Below, piece by piece: positions 45,930 to 55,163 of a stretch of 59,329 nucleotides of DNA (its first letter is position 1; every line of letters starts with the position of its first letter). Source of the stretch: an uncultured Paraprevotella sp. Its GTDB lineage: Bacteria > Bacteroidota > Bacteroidia > Bacteroidales > Bacteroidaceae. The position numbers and the translations under genes are program-made. The notes below the pieces were generated by a model. It had not been told where the DNA came from. It made no database searches and saw only the letters and a list, made by a program, of their open reading frames with translations. The stretch covers positions 1-59,329 of the forward strand of contig CALUKY010000017.1 of NCBI GenBank assembly GCA_944321345.1, read 5' to 3'.

Positions 45930-48838
45930 ATAGCATGAACAAAAGACACACCAGTTTCCTGGCAGGATTCTTCCTGCTGGGATTTTCTGTTTTTGCACAA
46001 AACGCAGAAACAAACCTGAAAAGCCAGATTAACGACTACTTCAAAGAACTGAATATTCCGATCACCTTGTCGCAACCTGAATGCGCCAAGGTGGACCGTC
46101 TTGTCATCAATGACGAAAAAAAAACGATTCAAGTCTTTGGAGACGAAATATTTTCATCCATTCCTTTTTCGGATAAAGGAGTGGATCAGATCTACAAAAA
46201 CATACGCAAGCTACTGCCTGCAAAATACAAAGGATATGAACTTACCGTTTTGGGCAGCAACTATCCGATCGAAAAAATGATCCCCAATAGCAGAGCCCGA
46301 AAAAAAGATCCGGAAAAACTGTGGAAAGAAAAGGAAAACGACCGGATATGGGTAACCCGGGAATCACCTATGCCCGACTTCACGCGAGGACTGCAAAACC
46401 GACACTTTTCCGTATGGGCCAGTCACGGACGCTATTACCGTCAGGAACAGGGTATCTGGAAATGGCAGCGCCCGAACCTGTTCTGTACCAACGAAGATTT
46501 GCTGACCCAAACCTTTGTAGTGCCTTATCTGATTCCTATGCTGGAAAATGCAGGGGCTTATGTATTCAGTCCCCGCGACCGGAACTGGCAGAAACATGAG
46601 GTGATTGTAGACAATGACCGTCCGGAAGAAAGCGGCCTGTTTGAATTGACAAATAAAAAACATCCATGGACCAACGGTCTGCAAAAAGGATTTTCCTATG
46701 CGCCCACCCAACCCCTGAGCGAAGGAGAAAACCCGTTCGGCATGGGCACCACCATCCTGACACAAAGTGTCGGAAAAAAATCTCAGGCTTCCTATGCCCG
46801 CTGGACTCCCAATATCCCAGCAGACGGCGACTATGCGGTATACGTATCCTATCCGCAAAGCCCCGACAATGTGCCGGATGCGGCATACACCGTAGTGCAT
46901 CAGGGTATTGAAACCACATTTCATGTGAACCAACACATGGGAGGCAGCACCTGGGTATATCTTGGAACATTCCATTTTTCCAAAGGACAAAGCCCGCAAA
47001 ACAGTGTACTGCTAAGCAACTTCAGCAGTGAAGACGGACTTGTAACGGCCGATGCCGTACGTTTTGGAAGCGGTATGGGCAACATCACACGTGGCGGAAC
47101 AACCAGTGGCATGCCACGCTTTCTGGAAGGAGCACGCTATTACGGACAATGGGCCGGAATGCCATATGACGTATATAGTTCCAAACAAGGAACAAATGAT
47201 TATGCAGATGACATCAACGTGCGTTCACGCATGACAAACTATCTGGCCGGAGGATCAGAATACCTGCCGTCGGCCAACGGACTGCAGGTTCCGATCGAGG
47301 CTTCTATTGCCATACACAGCGATGCCGGAGTGCGCCGAAACGACTCTTACGTCGGAACATTAGGTATTTACACCACTCAGACAGATGAAGGATTCTTTCC
47401 GGAAGGTATGTCACGCCTGGCATCACGCGATTTGTGCGACATGATGATAACACAAGCCAAAGACGACCTGACGCGTCTGTTCGGAAACTGGAGCCGACGA
47501 CAGTTGTTCGACCGCAATTATAGCGAAACACGTGTTCCACAAATTCCGGCAGTAATCATCGAGACTCTTTCACATCAGAATTTTGCCGACATGATGAAAG
47601 CGCATGATCCTGTATTCAAATTTCATCTGTCACGTGCTTTGTATAAGGGTATTCTGAAATATACAGCTACACAATACGACCAGAATTATACCGTACAGCC
47701 TTTGCCGGTATCAGAATGCTACACAACAATAGATGTGCCCCGACAAAGCATCTCACTGCGATGGAGCCCCACTGCCGATCCCCTGGAACTGTCGGCCCAA
47801 CCCTCGGGATATATCGTTTACACCAAAGTTGGAGAGCAGGACTTTGACAACGGAACTTACGTTCGTGAACCACGCCTTACAATCAAGGCGACTCCGAACA
47901 CCATGTACAGCTTCAAGATCTGTGCTTTAAATAACGGCGGATGCAGTATGCCATCAGAAGAGCTTACCGCCTACATCGCCGAAGACACGCGGGCAACAGT
48001 ACTGATCGTCAACGGATTCCAACGGTTGGCAGGGCCACAGCCCATCAATACAGACTCATTACAGGGATTTGACCTGAATGCAGATCCGGGTATTTACTGG
48101 AATACGTTTCCCGGTTATTGTGGTGCCCAGATTAACTTTAACCGATCTGCCATGGGCCGAGAAGGACCGAACGGACTGGGATACAGTGGCAATGAACTTT
48201 CAGGATTACTGGTGGCAGGTAATACATTCGACTTTCCCCGTCAGCACGGAAAGGCGATTGCTGCAGCCGGAATTTATTCTTTTGCGTCAAGCAGCCGCGA
48301 AGCCGTGGAGCGCGGAGAAGTGAACCTGAATGATTATAATGCAGTAGACCTTATATTAGGACTGCAACGCAGCGACGGCTATAGCCTGAAAGATTACAAA
48401 ACATTTACGATTCCTCTGCAGAACGCGTTGAAAGAATATGTACGCATGCAAGGAAACCTGTTGGTGAGCGGAGCGTATATCGGATCGGACATGCTGGGTG
48501 TTGACGAGCAGCAGTTTACACAGAACTTTCTGAAATTCAAGACTTCCGGACGGGTACAGGCCAACCAGATCCAGTCGGTTACCGGAATGAACACATCATG
48601 TTCCCTGTATAACAGGCTCAACGAAGAGCACTATACCACCACTTGGGTAGACTGTATCACCCCTATATATGACTCGTTTTCCGTAATGCTCTACAACAAT
48701 CAGGTGAGTGCCGGAATAGCCTATGCCGGACGGGATTATCGCTGCATAGCTTTAGGCTTTCCGTTCGAATGTATCAGAGAAAATGAAACCAGAGATAAAA
48801 TGATGGGAGCAATTCTAAAATTTCTATTGACAAAATAG
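45926..48838 (+). CDS. N-acetylmuramoyl-L-alanine amidase with golvesin-like insertion and extra C-terminal domains
   Basis: A 970-residue exported protein (signal peptide KRHTSFLAGFFLLGFSVFAQ). An Amidase_3-like zinc domain is split. The first half ends near the presumed ligand H167 (WASHGRYY). Residues about 285-385 then form a golvesin-like beta domain (ADGDYAVYVSYPQ, MGGSTWVYLGTFHFSKG). The second half of the fold then follows, with H464 (AIHSDAG) and the glutamate E546 (AVIIETLSHQNFADM). Residues about 600-690 look like a fibronectin type III domain, and 690-970 like a class I glutamine amidotransferase-type fold (GAYIGSDMLG). It should cut peptide stems from peptidoglycan. The start may be the second ATG at 45935. 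It overlaps the acyltransferase by 4 nt. Confidence 0.78.
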   Translation: MNSMNKRHTSFLAGFFLLGFSVFAQNAETNLKSQINDYFKELNIPITLSQPECAKVDRLVINDEKKTIQVFGDEIFSSIPFSDKGVDQIYKNIRKLLPAKYKGYELTVLGSNYPIEKMIPNSRARKKDPEKLWKEKENDRIWVTRESPMPDFTRGLQNRHFSVWASHGRYYRQEQGIWKWQRPNLFCTNEDLLTQTFVVPYLIPMLENAGAYVFSPRDRNWQKHEVIVDNDRPEESGLFELTNKKHPWTNGLQKGFSYAPTQPLSEGENPFGMGTTILTQSVGKKSQASYARWTPNIPADGDYAVYVSYPQSPDNVPDAAYTVVHQGIETTFHVNQHMGGSTWVYLGTFHFSKGQSPQNSVLLSNFSSEDGLVTADAVRFGSGMGNITRGGTTSGMPRFLEGARYYGQWAGMPYDVYSSKQGTNDYADDINVRSRMTNYLAGGSEYLPSANGLQVPIEASIAIHSDAGVRRNDSYVGTLGIYTTQTDEGFFPEGMSRLASRDLCDMMITQAKDDLTRLFGNWSRRQLFDRNYSETRVPQIPAVIIETLSHQNFADMMKAHDPVFKFHLSRALYKGILKYTATQYDQNYTVQPLPVSECYTTIDVPRQSISLRWSPTADPLELSAQPSGYIVYTKVGEQDFDNGTYVREPRLTIKATPNTMYSFKICALNNGGCSMPSEELTAYIAEDTRATVLIVNGFQRLAGPQPINTDSLQGFDLNADPGIYWNTFPGYCGAQINFNRSAMGREGPNGLGYSGNELSGLLVAGNTFDFPRQHGKAIAAAGIYSFASSSREAVERGEVNLNDYNAVDLILGLQRSDGYSLKDYKTFTIPLQNALKEYVRMQGNLLVSGAYIGSDMLGVDEQQFTQNFLKFKTSGRVQANQIQSVTGMNTSCSLYNRLNEEHYTTTWVDCITPIYDSFSVMLYNNQVSAGIAYAGRDYRCIALGFPFECIRENETRDKMMGAILKFLLTK

Positions 48839-48858
48839 TTTTTTTAGAAAATCATATC

Positions 48859-48866
48859 TATATTTG
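48859..48866 (+). promoter_or_regulatory. -7 promoter box for the 109-residue protein
   Basis: TATATTTG matches TAnnTTTG and lies 35 nt before the ATG at 48901. The -33 position is T-rich but has no TTTG. Confidence 0.5.
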
Positions 48867-48900
48867 TATCTCATAAATAAACCTTAATAATAAAATAACC

Positions 48901-49230
48901 ATGTATAAAATTCAAGCCAACATCACGGGTAGCCGTGAAATCTATATCACAGACGAACACTTGCAAACAATCCGAGAACGTGCACTCTTCAAGGATCTGG
49001 TAGGAAGCACCGGAATTGTCAATGAAGACGTATTGGACAAACTGAAACTGATGGTACGTTCACTGATGGAAGCAGAACCGGAGAGTCATGATCTGATTAA
49101 CTTCAGCCATGAAGTTCTCTACAACGATAATATGAAAGCTCATGGACTGAACCAGCTGCTACAACTGTATCAGAACTGGATTCAGACAGAAAACGAAATA
49201 CAAGAAGACTTAGAACAAGAACCCGAATAA
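48901..49230 (+). CDS. Conserved hypothetical acidic protein
   Basis: A 109-residue cytoplasmic protein with helical character and an acidic tail (ENEIQEDLEQEPE). It opens MYKIQANITGSREIYITDEH. No domain is recognised. It ends 11 nt before the radical SAM gene and probably shares its transcript, but a functional link is not shown. Confidence 0.6.
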   Translation: MYKIQANITGSREIYITDEHLQTIRERALFKDLVGSTGIVNEDVLDKLKLMVRSLMEAEPESHDLINFSHEVLYNDNMKAHGLNQLLQLYQNWIQTENEIQEDLEQEPE

Positions 49231-49241
49231 TTAAGAAATTC

Positions 49242-51263
49242 ATGAAAGAATATCGCTTGACAGACTGGTTGCCCACGACCAAAAAAGAAATGGACCTGCG
49301 CGGATGGAAACAATTGGACATCATACTTTTCAGCGCCGATGCCTATGTAGATCATCCCTCATTTGGAGCCGCCGTTATCGGTCGTGTACTTGAAGCGGAA
49401 GGACTGAAGGTAGCCATTGTTCCGCAGCCGGACTGGCACGGCGATTTTCGTGATTTCAAAAAACTCGGACGACCACGACTGTGGTTCGGAGTAGCACCGG
49501 GCTGCATGGATTCCATGGTAAACAAATACACCGCCAACCGGCGTCTGCGCAGCGAAGATGCCTACTCGCCGGACGGACGGCACGACCTGCGCCCGGAATA
49601 CCCGACCATTGTCTATACACAAATCTTGAAGAAACTTTATCCCGATGTACCGGTTATATTGGGAGGCATTGAAGCGTCTCTGCGACGACTGACGCACTAT
49701 GACTACTGGAAAGAACGCTTCGCTCCGAGTATTCTGTGCGACAGCGGTGCGGATATGCTGATATATGGCATGGGCGAAAAACCGGTATTGGAAATCAGCA
49801 GACGCCTGCTGGAACTGTGCGAAACCGGAAACGGCCCGCTTTCTTATAACGAAGAGGGCGAAGCACAGATCAATGTCCGTACCTTCAAACAGGCATTGCA
49901 ACAGAAAGTTGCGGTACCTCAAACCGTATCCCTGTTCCGGAAAGAAGATATTCCTCAGGGAATACAAGCCGATGACATTATATTGCACAGTCATGAAGAA
50001 TGTCTGAAGAACCCGAAAAAACAATCGGAAAATTTCCGGCATATTGAAGAGGAAAGCAACAAATATCACGCTTGCCGCATCATTCAGCAGACAGGCGACC
50101 GGTATGTGGTGGTCAATCCGCCCTACCCTCCCATGAACCAGAACGAACTGGATCATTCTTTTGATCTGCCCTACACCCGTCTGCCTCATCCCAAATATAA
50201 AGGCAAACGGATTCCGGCATACGAGATGATCAAATTCTCGGTCAATATGCACCGGGGATGTTTCGGCGGTTGTGCTTTCTGCACCATCTCGGCTCACCAG
50301 GGTAAATTCATCATGAGCCGCAGCAAGGAAAGTATTCTGAAAGAGGTCAAGGCCATCACAGAGATGGAGGGTTTTAAAGGCTACTTGTCGGACCTGGGAG
50401 GTCCTTCGGCCAATATGTATGCCATGAAGGGAAAGAACCTGAGCATTTGCGAAAAATGCAAGAAGCCGTCGTGCATCCACCCCATTATCTGTCCGAATCT
50501 GAATACAGACCATACGCCTCTGCTGGAAATCTACAAGGCGGTAGACGCGTTGCCGGGAATCAAGAAGAGTTTTATCGGCAGTGGTGTGCGTTATGACCTG
50601 TTACTGCATAAAAGCAAAGACGAACACACGAATAAGGCTGCAGAAAAATATACGCGTGAACTGATTACACGCCACGTCAGCGGACGCTTGAAGGTGGCAC
50701 CGGAACATACATCGGACAAGGTGTTGTACCTGATGCGCAAACCATCATTCAATCTGTTCGGAGAATTCAAACGCATCTTCGACCGCATCAACGCAGAAGA
50801 AAAACTTCGGCAGCAGATCATTCCGTATTTCATCAGCAGTCATCCGGGATGTACGGAAGAGGAGATGGCCGAACTGGCCGTTCTGACCAAGCAGATGGAT
50901 TTCCAGCTGGAACAGGTACAGGACTTTACGCCAACGCCAATGACCGTAAGTACCGAAGCTTGGGCCACCGGGTATCATCCTTATACACTGGAAGAAGTGT
51001 ATTCCGCGCATTCCGTTAAGGAAAAACTGGCACAACGCATGTTCTTCTTCTGGTATAAGCCGGAAGAGCAACAGCGCATCCGTCAGGAACTGATCCGCAT
51101 GAAAAGAACAGATCTGATAGACAAACTGTTCGGACAATCCTTCAACCGGAATTATAAACGGGAAGAAAACAGAAACACCCGAAACCGGAAACAGGAAAAC
51201 GGTAACGGTTCCGGAAAGCGACACCAGACCGAACGTACACCGGCAAGAAGAAACAGAAGATAA
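49242..51263 (+). CDS. YgiQ-type radical SAM protein (UPF0313)
   Basis: A 673-residue enzyme of the YgiQ/UPF0313 class. The N-terminal B12-binding-like domain opens with WLPTTKKEMDLRGW, and the radical SAM cluster motif CxxxCxxC is CFGGCAFC near residue 340, followed by TISAHQGKFIMSRS. Conserved C-terminal motifs are SGVRYDLLL and VAPEHTSDKVL. The last 45 residues are a basic Asn/Arg tail (NRNTRNRKQENGNGSGKRHQ). The substrate of this family is unknown. Confidence 0.88.
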   Translation: MKEYRLTDWLPTTKKEMDLRGWKQLDIILFSADAYVDHPSFGAAVIGRVLEAEGLKVAIVPQPDWHGDFRDFKKLGRPRLWFGVAPGCMDSMVNKYTANRRLRSEDAYSPDGRHDLRPEYPTIVYTQILKKLYPDVPVILGGIEASLRRLTHYDYWKERFAPSILCDSGADMLIYGMGEKPVLEISRRLLELCETGNGPLSYNEEGEAQINVRTFKQALQQKVAVPQTVSLFRKEDIPQGIQADDIILHSHEECLKNPKKQSENFRHIEEESNKYHACRIIQQTGDRYVVVNPPYPPMNQNELDHSFDLPYTRLPHPKYKGKRIPAYEMIKFSVNMHRGCFGGCAFCTISAHQGKFIMSRSKESILKEVKAITEMEGFKGYLSDLGGPSANMYAMKGKNLSICEKCKKPSCIHPIICPNLNTDHTPLLEIYKAVDALPGIKKSFIGSGVRYDLLLHKSKDEHTNKAAEKYTRELITRHVSGRLKVAPEHTSDKVLYLMRKPSFNLFGEFKRIFDRINAEEKLRQQIIPYFISSHPGCTEEEMAELAVLTKQMDFQLEQVQDFTPTPMTVSTEAWATGYHPYTLEEVYSAHSVKEKLAQRMFFFWYKPEEQQRIRQELIRMKRTDLIDKLFGQSFNRNYKREENRNTRNRKQENGNGSGKRHQTERTPARRNRR

Positions 51264-51300
51264 GAGCCGAAGACTATCAGCCGCAAAAGATTGAATCACT

Positions 51301-52092
51301 ATGATTTTTTATTTTTCAGGAACAGGAAATTCATTGTATGCCGCACGCCATCTGGCTAAAGCTACGCAAGACAGACTGATATCAATCCCCGCAGAAATGA
51401 GCAGTCCTGCATTTTCAAAAGAATATACCTTATCGACTGATGAACGAATTGGTTTTGTCTTCCCAATCCATTCGTGGGGTCCTCCGGAAATTGTGCTTCG
51501 CTTTATCCGCCGGATTCGTTTTGCCAATTATCAGAATCATTATTGCTATTTTGTAGCAACATGCGGTGATGACATGGGATGTACCCGCCAGATTCTCGAA
51601 CGGGTATTATCAGCCATCGGCATCTGTCTGCAAGCCGGTTTTTCTCTGATAATGCCGAACACCTATATCGCTCTGCCGGGATTCGATGTTGACCCCCTGG
51701 AGATCCAAAAACAGAAGCTGGCACAAGCCGTTCCCGAACTGAATCGGATAGCAAACGATGTCGATCAAAAATCATCAGCTTTCCGTCTGCACCCCGGAGC
51801 TATGCCCCGTCTGAAAAGTTATCTGATACTGCCTCTATTCAAAAAAATTTTGATCAGCGACAAGTATTTTCATACAACAGACCAGTGCATTGCCTGCGGC
51901 AAATGTGTCCGGATATGCCCGACAAACAACATCAGAATGGAAAACAAATGCCCGGTTTGGCAAGGAAACTGCACAGCCTGCCTGGCCTGCTATCATGTCT
52001 GCCCCCAACGGGCCATCTATTTCTTTGCGAAAAAGGATAAGGGGCAATATTTGCACCCGGATTTATTGAAATATGGAAAAGAAAACAATTAA
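51301..52092 (+). CDS. EFR1-type flavodoxin/ferredoxin fusion
   Basis: A 263-residue electron-transfer protein. The N-terminus is flavodoxin-like with MIFYFSGTGNSLYAARHLAK, binding FMN. The C-terminal 80 residues are a bacterial ferredoxin domain with two [4Fe-4S] motifs, CIACGKCVRICP and CTACLACYHVCP. The two-domain layout is that of EFR1 family proteins. It overlaps menA by 20 nt, suggesting co-expression with menaquinone synthesis, but no direct role is established. Confidence 0.88.
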   Translation: MIFYFSGTGNSLYAARHLAKATQDRLISIPAEMSSPAFSKEYTLSTDERIGFVFPIHSWGPPEIVLRFIRRIRFANYQNHYCYFVATCGDDMGCTRQILERVLSAIGICLQAGFSLIMPNTYIALPGFDVDPLEIQKQKLAQAVPELNRIANDVDQKSSAFRLHPGAMPRLKSYLILPLFKKILISDKYFHTTDQCIACGKCVRICPTNNIRMENKCPVWQGNCTACLACYHVCPQRAIYFFAKKDKGQYLHPDLLKYGKENN

Positions 52093-52975
52093 AACCAATT
52101 CTGCCCAAGCCTGGTTATTGGCAGCACGCCCGGTTACCTTAACCTGTGCTGCAGCTCCTATTCTGGTAGCATTGGCCAACGCCTGGCATGATCAGAGAAA
52201 TATTGGAGAAGGATTTGCATGGATTCCGGCAATTCTGTGTATGCTCTTTGCCTTTATCATGCAAATTGACGCAAACTTTATCAATGATTATTTTGATTTT
52301 GTCAAAGGCGTGGACCGGGAAGACCGGTTGGGACCGAAAAGAGCCTGTGCCGAAGGATGGATTACGCCCAATGCCATGCGTACCGGCATAGCGTTGACAA
52401 CCTTGATAGCCTGCCTGACCGGTATGCCACTCATCTGGTACGGAGGAACGGAAATGATAGCCATCGGCATAGCCTGTGTGCTGTTCAGCTTTCTCTACAC
52501 AACCACTTTGGCACGCCGTGGACTGGGAGATGTGCTGGTTCTTTTGTTTTTTGGTATTGTTCCGGTGGGAATCACCTATTACATCCAATTGCAAGCCATG
52601 ACTACAGCTACAGTCTTTCTGGCATTATCCATAGGTCTGGCTACAGACACGCTGCTCGTCGTTAATAATTACCGGGATCGGGACACGGATGTAATCTCCG
52701 GAAAACGTACACTGGTCATTCTGATTGGAGCGCGAAATACCGAAAGACTCTACTTGGCTTTGGGAATCATCGCCTGCCTGTGTTGCATTCCTTTATATAT
52801 GGAGGGAAAACGCATGGCCTTGATTTTTTCTATGGTTTATCTGATTCCGCATGTGCTCACCTGGCGCAAGATGGTAAGCATCAATCAGGGAAAACAACTG
52901 AACGAAGTGTTGGGAGCCACAGCACGCAATATATTCATTTTAGGAATACTCATATCAATAGGACTATTATTCTAA
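52073..52975 (+). CDS. menA: 1,4-dihydroxy-2-naphthoate polyprenyltransferase
   Basis: A 300-residue UbiA-family integral membrane enzyme with about eight or nine helices. The first aspartate-rich prenyl-diphosphate motif is NDYFDFVKGVD, and the second is NNYRDRDTDVISGKRTL. It attaches the polyprenyl chain to 1,4-dihydroxy-2-naphthoate, yielding demethylmenaquinone. The start overlaps the EFR1-type gene by 20 nt and the stop lies 15 nt before ettA. MenA rather than UbiA is chosen for length, N-terminal sequence (AWLLAARPVTLTCAAAPILV) and the anaerobic lifestyle. Confidence 0.9.
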   Translation: MEKKTIKTNSAQAWLLAARPVTLTCAAAPILVALANAWHDQRNIGEGFAWIPAILCMLFAFIMQIDANFINDYFDFVKGVDREDRLGPKRACAEGWITPNAMRTGIALTTLIACLTGMPLIWYGGTEMIAIGIACVLFSFLYTTTLARRGLGDVLVLLFFGIVPVGITYYIQLQAMTTATVFLALSIGLATDTLLVVNNYRDRDTDVISGKRTLVILIGARNTERLYLALGIIACLCCIPLYMEGKRMALIFSMVYLIPHVLTWRKMVSINQGKQLNEVLGATARNIFILGILISIGLLF

Positions 52976-52990
52976 CATTATTATAAATTT

Positions 52991-54688
52991 ATGGCAACAA
53001 CTGACGACAAGAAAATTATTTTCTCTATGGTTGGCGTAAGCAAAACCATACAGCAGACCAACAAACAAGTTCTGAAGAATATCTACCTGAGTTTCTTCTA
53101 TGGAGCTAAGATTGGTATTATCGGTCTCAACGGTTCCGGTAAGTCCACGCTTATGAAAATTATCGCCGGTTTGGACAAGAACTATCAGGGCGAGGTGGTT
53201 TTCTCACCCGGATACAGTGTAGGCTATCTGCCACAAGAGCCGCAGCTGGATAACAGCAAAACGGTGAAAGAAGTGGTCATGGAAGGTGTACAGCCCATTG
53301 TGGATGCACTGACTGAATATGAAGAAATAAACCAGAAATTCGGCTTGCCGGAATATTATGAGGACGCAGACAAGATGAACGAGCTGTTTGCCCGTCAGGG
53401 TGAGTTGCAGGACATCATCGATGCCAACGATGCCTGGAATCTGGACAGCAAACTGGAGCGTGCGATGGATGCCCTGCGCTGTCCGCCGGCAGACCAGAGC
53501 GTAGAGAATCTGTCGGGAGGTGAGCGCCGCCGTGTGGCTCTGTGCCGCCTACTGCTGCAGAAGCCGGACGTGCTGTTGCTCGATGAGCCGACCAACCACC
53601 TGGATGCAGAAAGTATCGACTGGTTGGAGCAGCACCTGAACCAGTACGAAGGTACGGTTATCGCCGTAACACACGACCGTTACTTCCTGGACGACGTGGC
53701 CGGATGGATTCTGGAACTGGACCGTGGCGAGGGTATTCCATGGAAGGGCAACTACTCTTCTTGGTTGGAACAGAAGACCAAGCGCATGGAAATGGAAGAG
53801 AAGGTGGCCAGCAAGCGCCGCAAGACTCTGGAGCGCGAGCTGGAATGGGTACGTATGGCACCGAAGGCACGTCAGGCAAAGGGAAAGGCGCGTTTGAACT
53901 CTTACGACAAACTCTTGAACGAGGATCAGAAAGAGAAAGAAGAAAAGCTGGAAATCTATATACCGAACGGACCACGCCTTGGAAACAAGGTTATCGAGGC
54001 AATCCAAGTAAAGAAGGCTTTCGGCGAAAAGGTTCTGTTCAACGACCTGAACTTCATGTTGCCGCCTAACGGTATCGTAGGTGTCATCGGTCCGAACGGT
54101 GCCGGTAAGACTACCCTGTTCCGTCTGATTATGGGACTGGATACTCCGGATGCAGGAACCTTTGAAGTGGGCGAAACCGTGAAGCTCGCTTATGTGGATC
54201 AGACTCACAAGGATATCGACCCGAACAAGAGCGTTTATCAGGTAATCAGCCAGGGCAACGAACTGATCCGCATGGGTAACCGCGATGTGAATGCCCGTGC
54301 ATATCTGAGCCGTTTCAACTTTGCCGGTGCCGATCAGGAAAAGAAGTGCGGTGTACTGTCCGGTGGTGAGCGCAACCGTCTGCATCTGGCCATGGCTCTG
54401 AAAGAGGAAGGCAACGTATTGCTGCTCGACGAGCCGACCAATGATATCGACGTAAATACTCTCCGTGCCTTGGAGGAAGGTTTGGAAGCCTTTGCCGGTT
54501 GTGCCGTTGTCATCAGCCACGACCGTTGGTTCCTGGACCGTATCTGTACGCACATTCTGGCATTCGAAGGAGATGGCAACGTATTCTTCTTCGAAGGAAG
54601 TTATTCTGAATATGAAAGCAACAAGATGAAGCGTTTGGGTCTGGAAGAGCCGAAACGCATCCGCTACCGCAAACTGATGGAAGACTAA
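52991..54688 (+). CDS. ettA: Energy-dependent translational throttle EttA (ABC-F)
   Basis: A 565-residue ABC-F ATPase with two nucleotide-binding cassettes and no transmembrane part. Walker A motifs are GLNGSGKST and GPNGAGKTT; signature motifs are LSGGERRRV and LSGGERNRL; Walker B motifs LLLDEPTN follow both. The inter-domain arm contains EWVRMAPKARQAKGKARLN, typical of EttA, which gates the first peptide bond in response to ADP/ATP ratio at the ribosomal E site. It is the last gene of the series from the radical SAM gene on, followed by a hairpin. Confidence 0.93.
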   Translation: MATTDDKKIIFSMVGVSKTIQQTNKQVLKNIYLSFFYGAKIGIIGLNGSGKSTLMKIIAGLDKNYQGEVVFSPGYSVGYLPQEPQLDNSKTVKEVVMEGVQPIVDALTEYEEINQKFGLPEYYEDADKMNELFARQGELQDIIDANDAWNLDSKLERAMDALRCPPADQSVENLSGGERRRVALCRLLLQKPDVLLLDEPTNHLDAESIDWLEQHLNQYEGTVIAVTHDRYFLDDVAGWILELDRGEGIPWKGNYSSWLEQKTKRMEMEEKVASKRRKTLERELEWVRMAPKARQAKGKARLNSYDKLLNEDQKEKEEKLEIYIPNGPRLGNKVIEAIQVKKAFGEKVLFNDLNFMLPPNGIVGVIGPNGAGKTTLFRLIMGLDTPDAGTFEVGETVKLAYVDQTHKDIDPNKSVYQVISQGNELIRMGNRDVNARAYLSRFNFAGADQEKKCGVLSGGERNRLHLAMALKEEGNVLLLDEPTNDIDVNTLRALEEGLEAFAGCAVVISHDRWFLDRICTHILAFEGDGNVFFFEGSYSEYESNKMKRLGLEEPKRIRYRKLMED

Positions 54689-54703
54689 ACTCAGATATCA
54701 TTT

Positions 54704-54747
54704 AAAAAACAATTGTCATCTCTGATATGAGGTGACAATTGTTTTTC
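54704..54747 (+). terminator. Hairpin terminator after ettA
   Basis: AAAAACAATTGTCA pairs with TGACAATTGTTTTT around a 14-nt loop, 16 nt after the stop codon. It ends in a T run. Confidence 0.8.
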
Positions 54748-54768
54748 CGTAAATAAGAGAAAAACATT

Positions 54769-55113
54769 ATGGGAGCAAAAGACAATGACTGGAAAGCCCG
54801 TCTGGGCATGGTGTATTCCACAAATCCCGACTTTCAGTTTGAAACCGATGAAGAAGACGAACCGGACACACTGGACAAGAACCAGCAGAAACTGCGTGTG
54901 TTCATCGAAAAGAAAAACCGGGGCGGCAAGACAGCCACAGTTGTGAAAGGCTTTGTCGGCAAAGAAGACGACTGCAAAGATCTGGCCAAACTGCTGAAAA
55001 CAAAATGCGGCGTAGGCGGTTCGTGCAAAGACGGAGAAATCATTATTCAGGGAGAAATCAAGGAAAAGGTGATTGAACTCCTGAAAAAGGAAGGATACAC
55101 GCAAACAAAGTAA
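54769..55113 (+). CDS. SUI1/YciH-type translation initiation factor
   Basis: A 114-residue SUI1-domain protein, the bacterial homologue of eIF1. The N-terminal half is acidic (DFQFETDEEDEPDTL), and the SUI1 core follows with RVFIEKKNRGGKTATVVKGF, then LLKTKCGVGGSCKDG and EIIIQGEIKEKVIELLKKEG. It probably binds the small ribosomal subunit. It lies just downstream of ettA, another ribosome-linked gene. Confidence 0.9.
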   Translation: MGAKDNDWKARLGMVYSTNPDFQFETDEEDEPDTLDKNQQKLRVFIEKKNRGGKTATVVKGFVGKEDDCKDLAKLLKTKCGVGGSCKDGEIIIQGEIKEKVIELLKKEGYTQTK

Positions 55114-55163
55114 AGTCGATCAGACGCAGAAAATTATTAACCAGTAATAGATTGAATTTTTGT

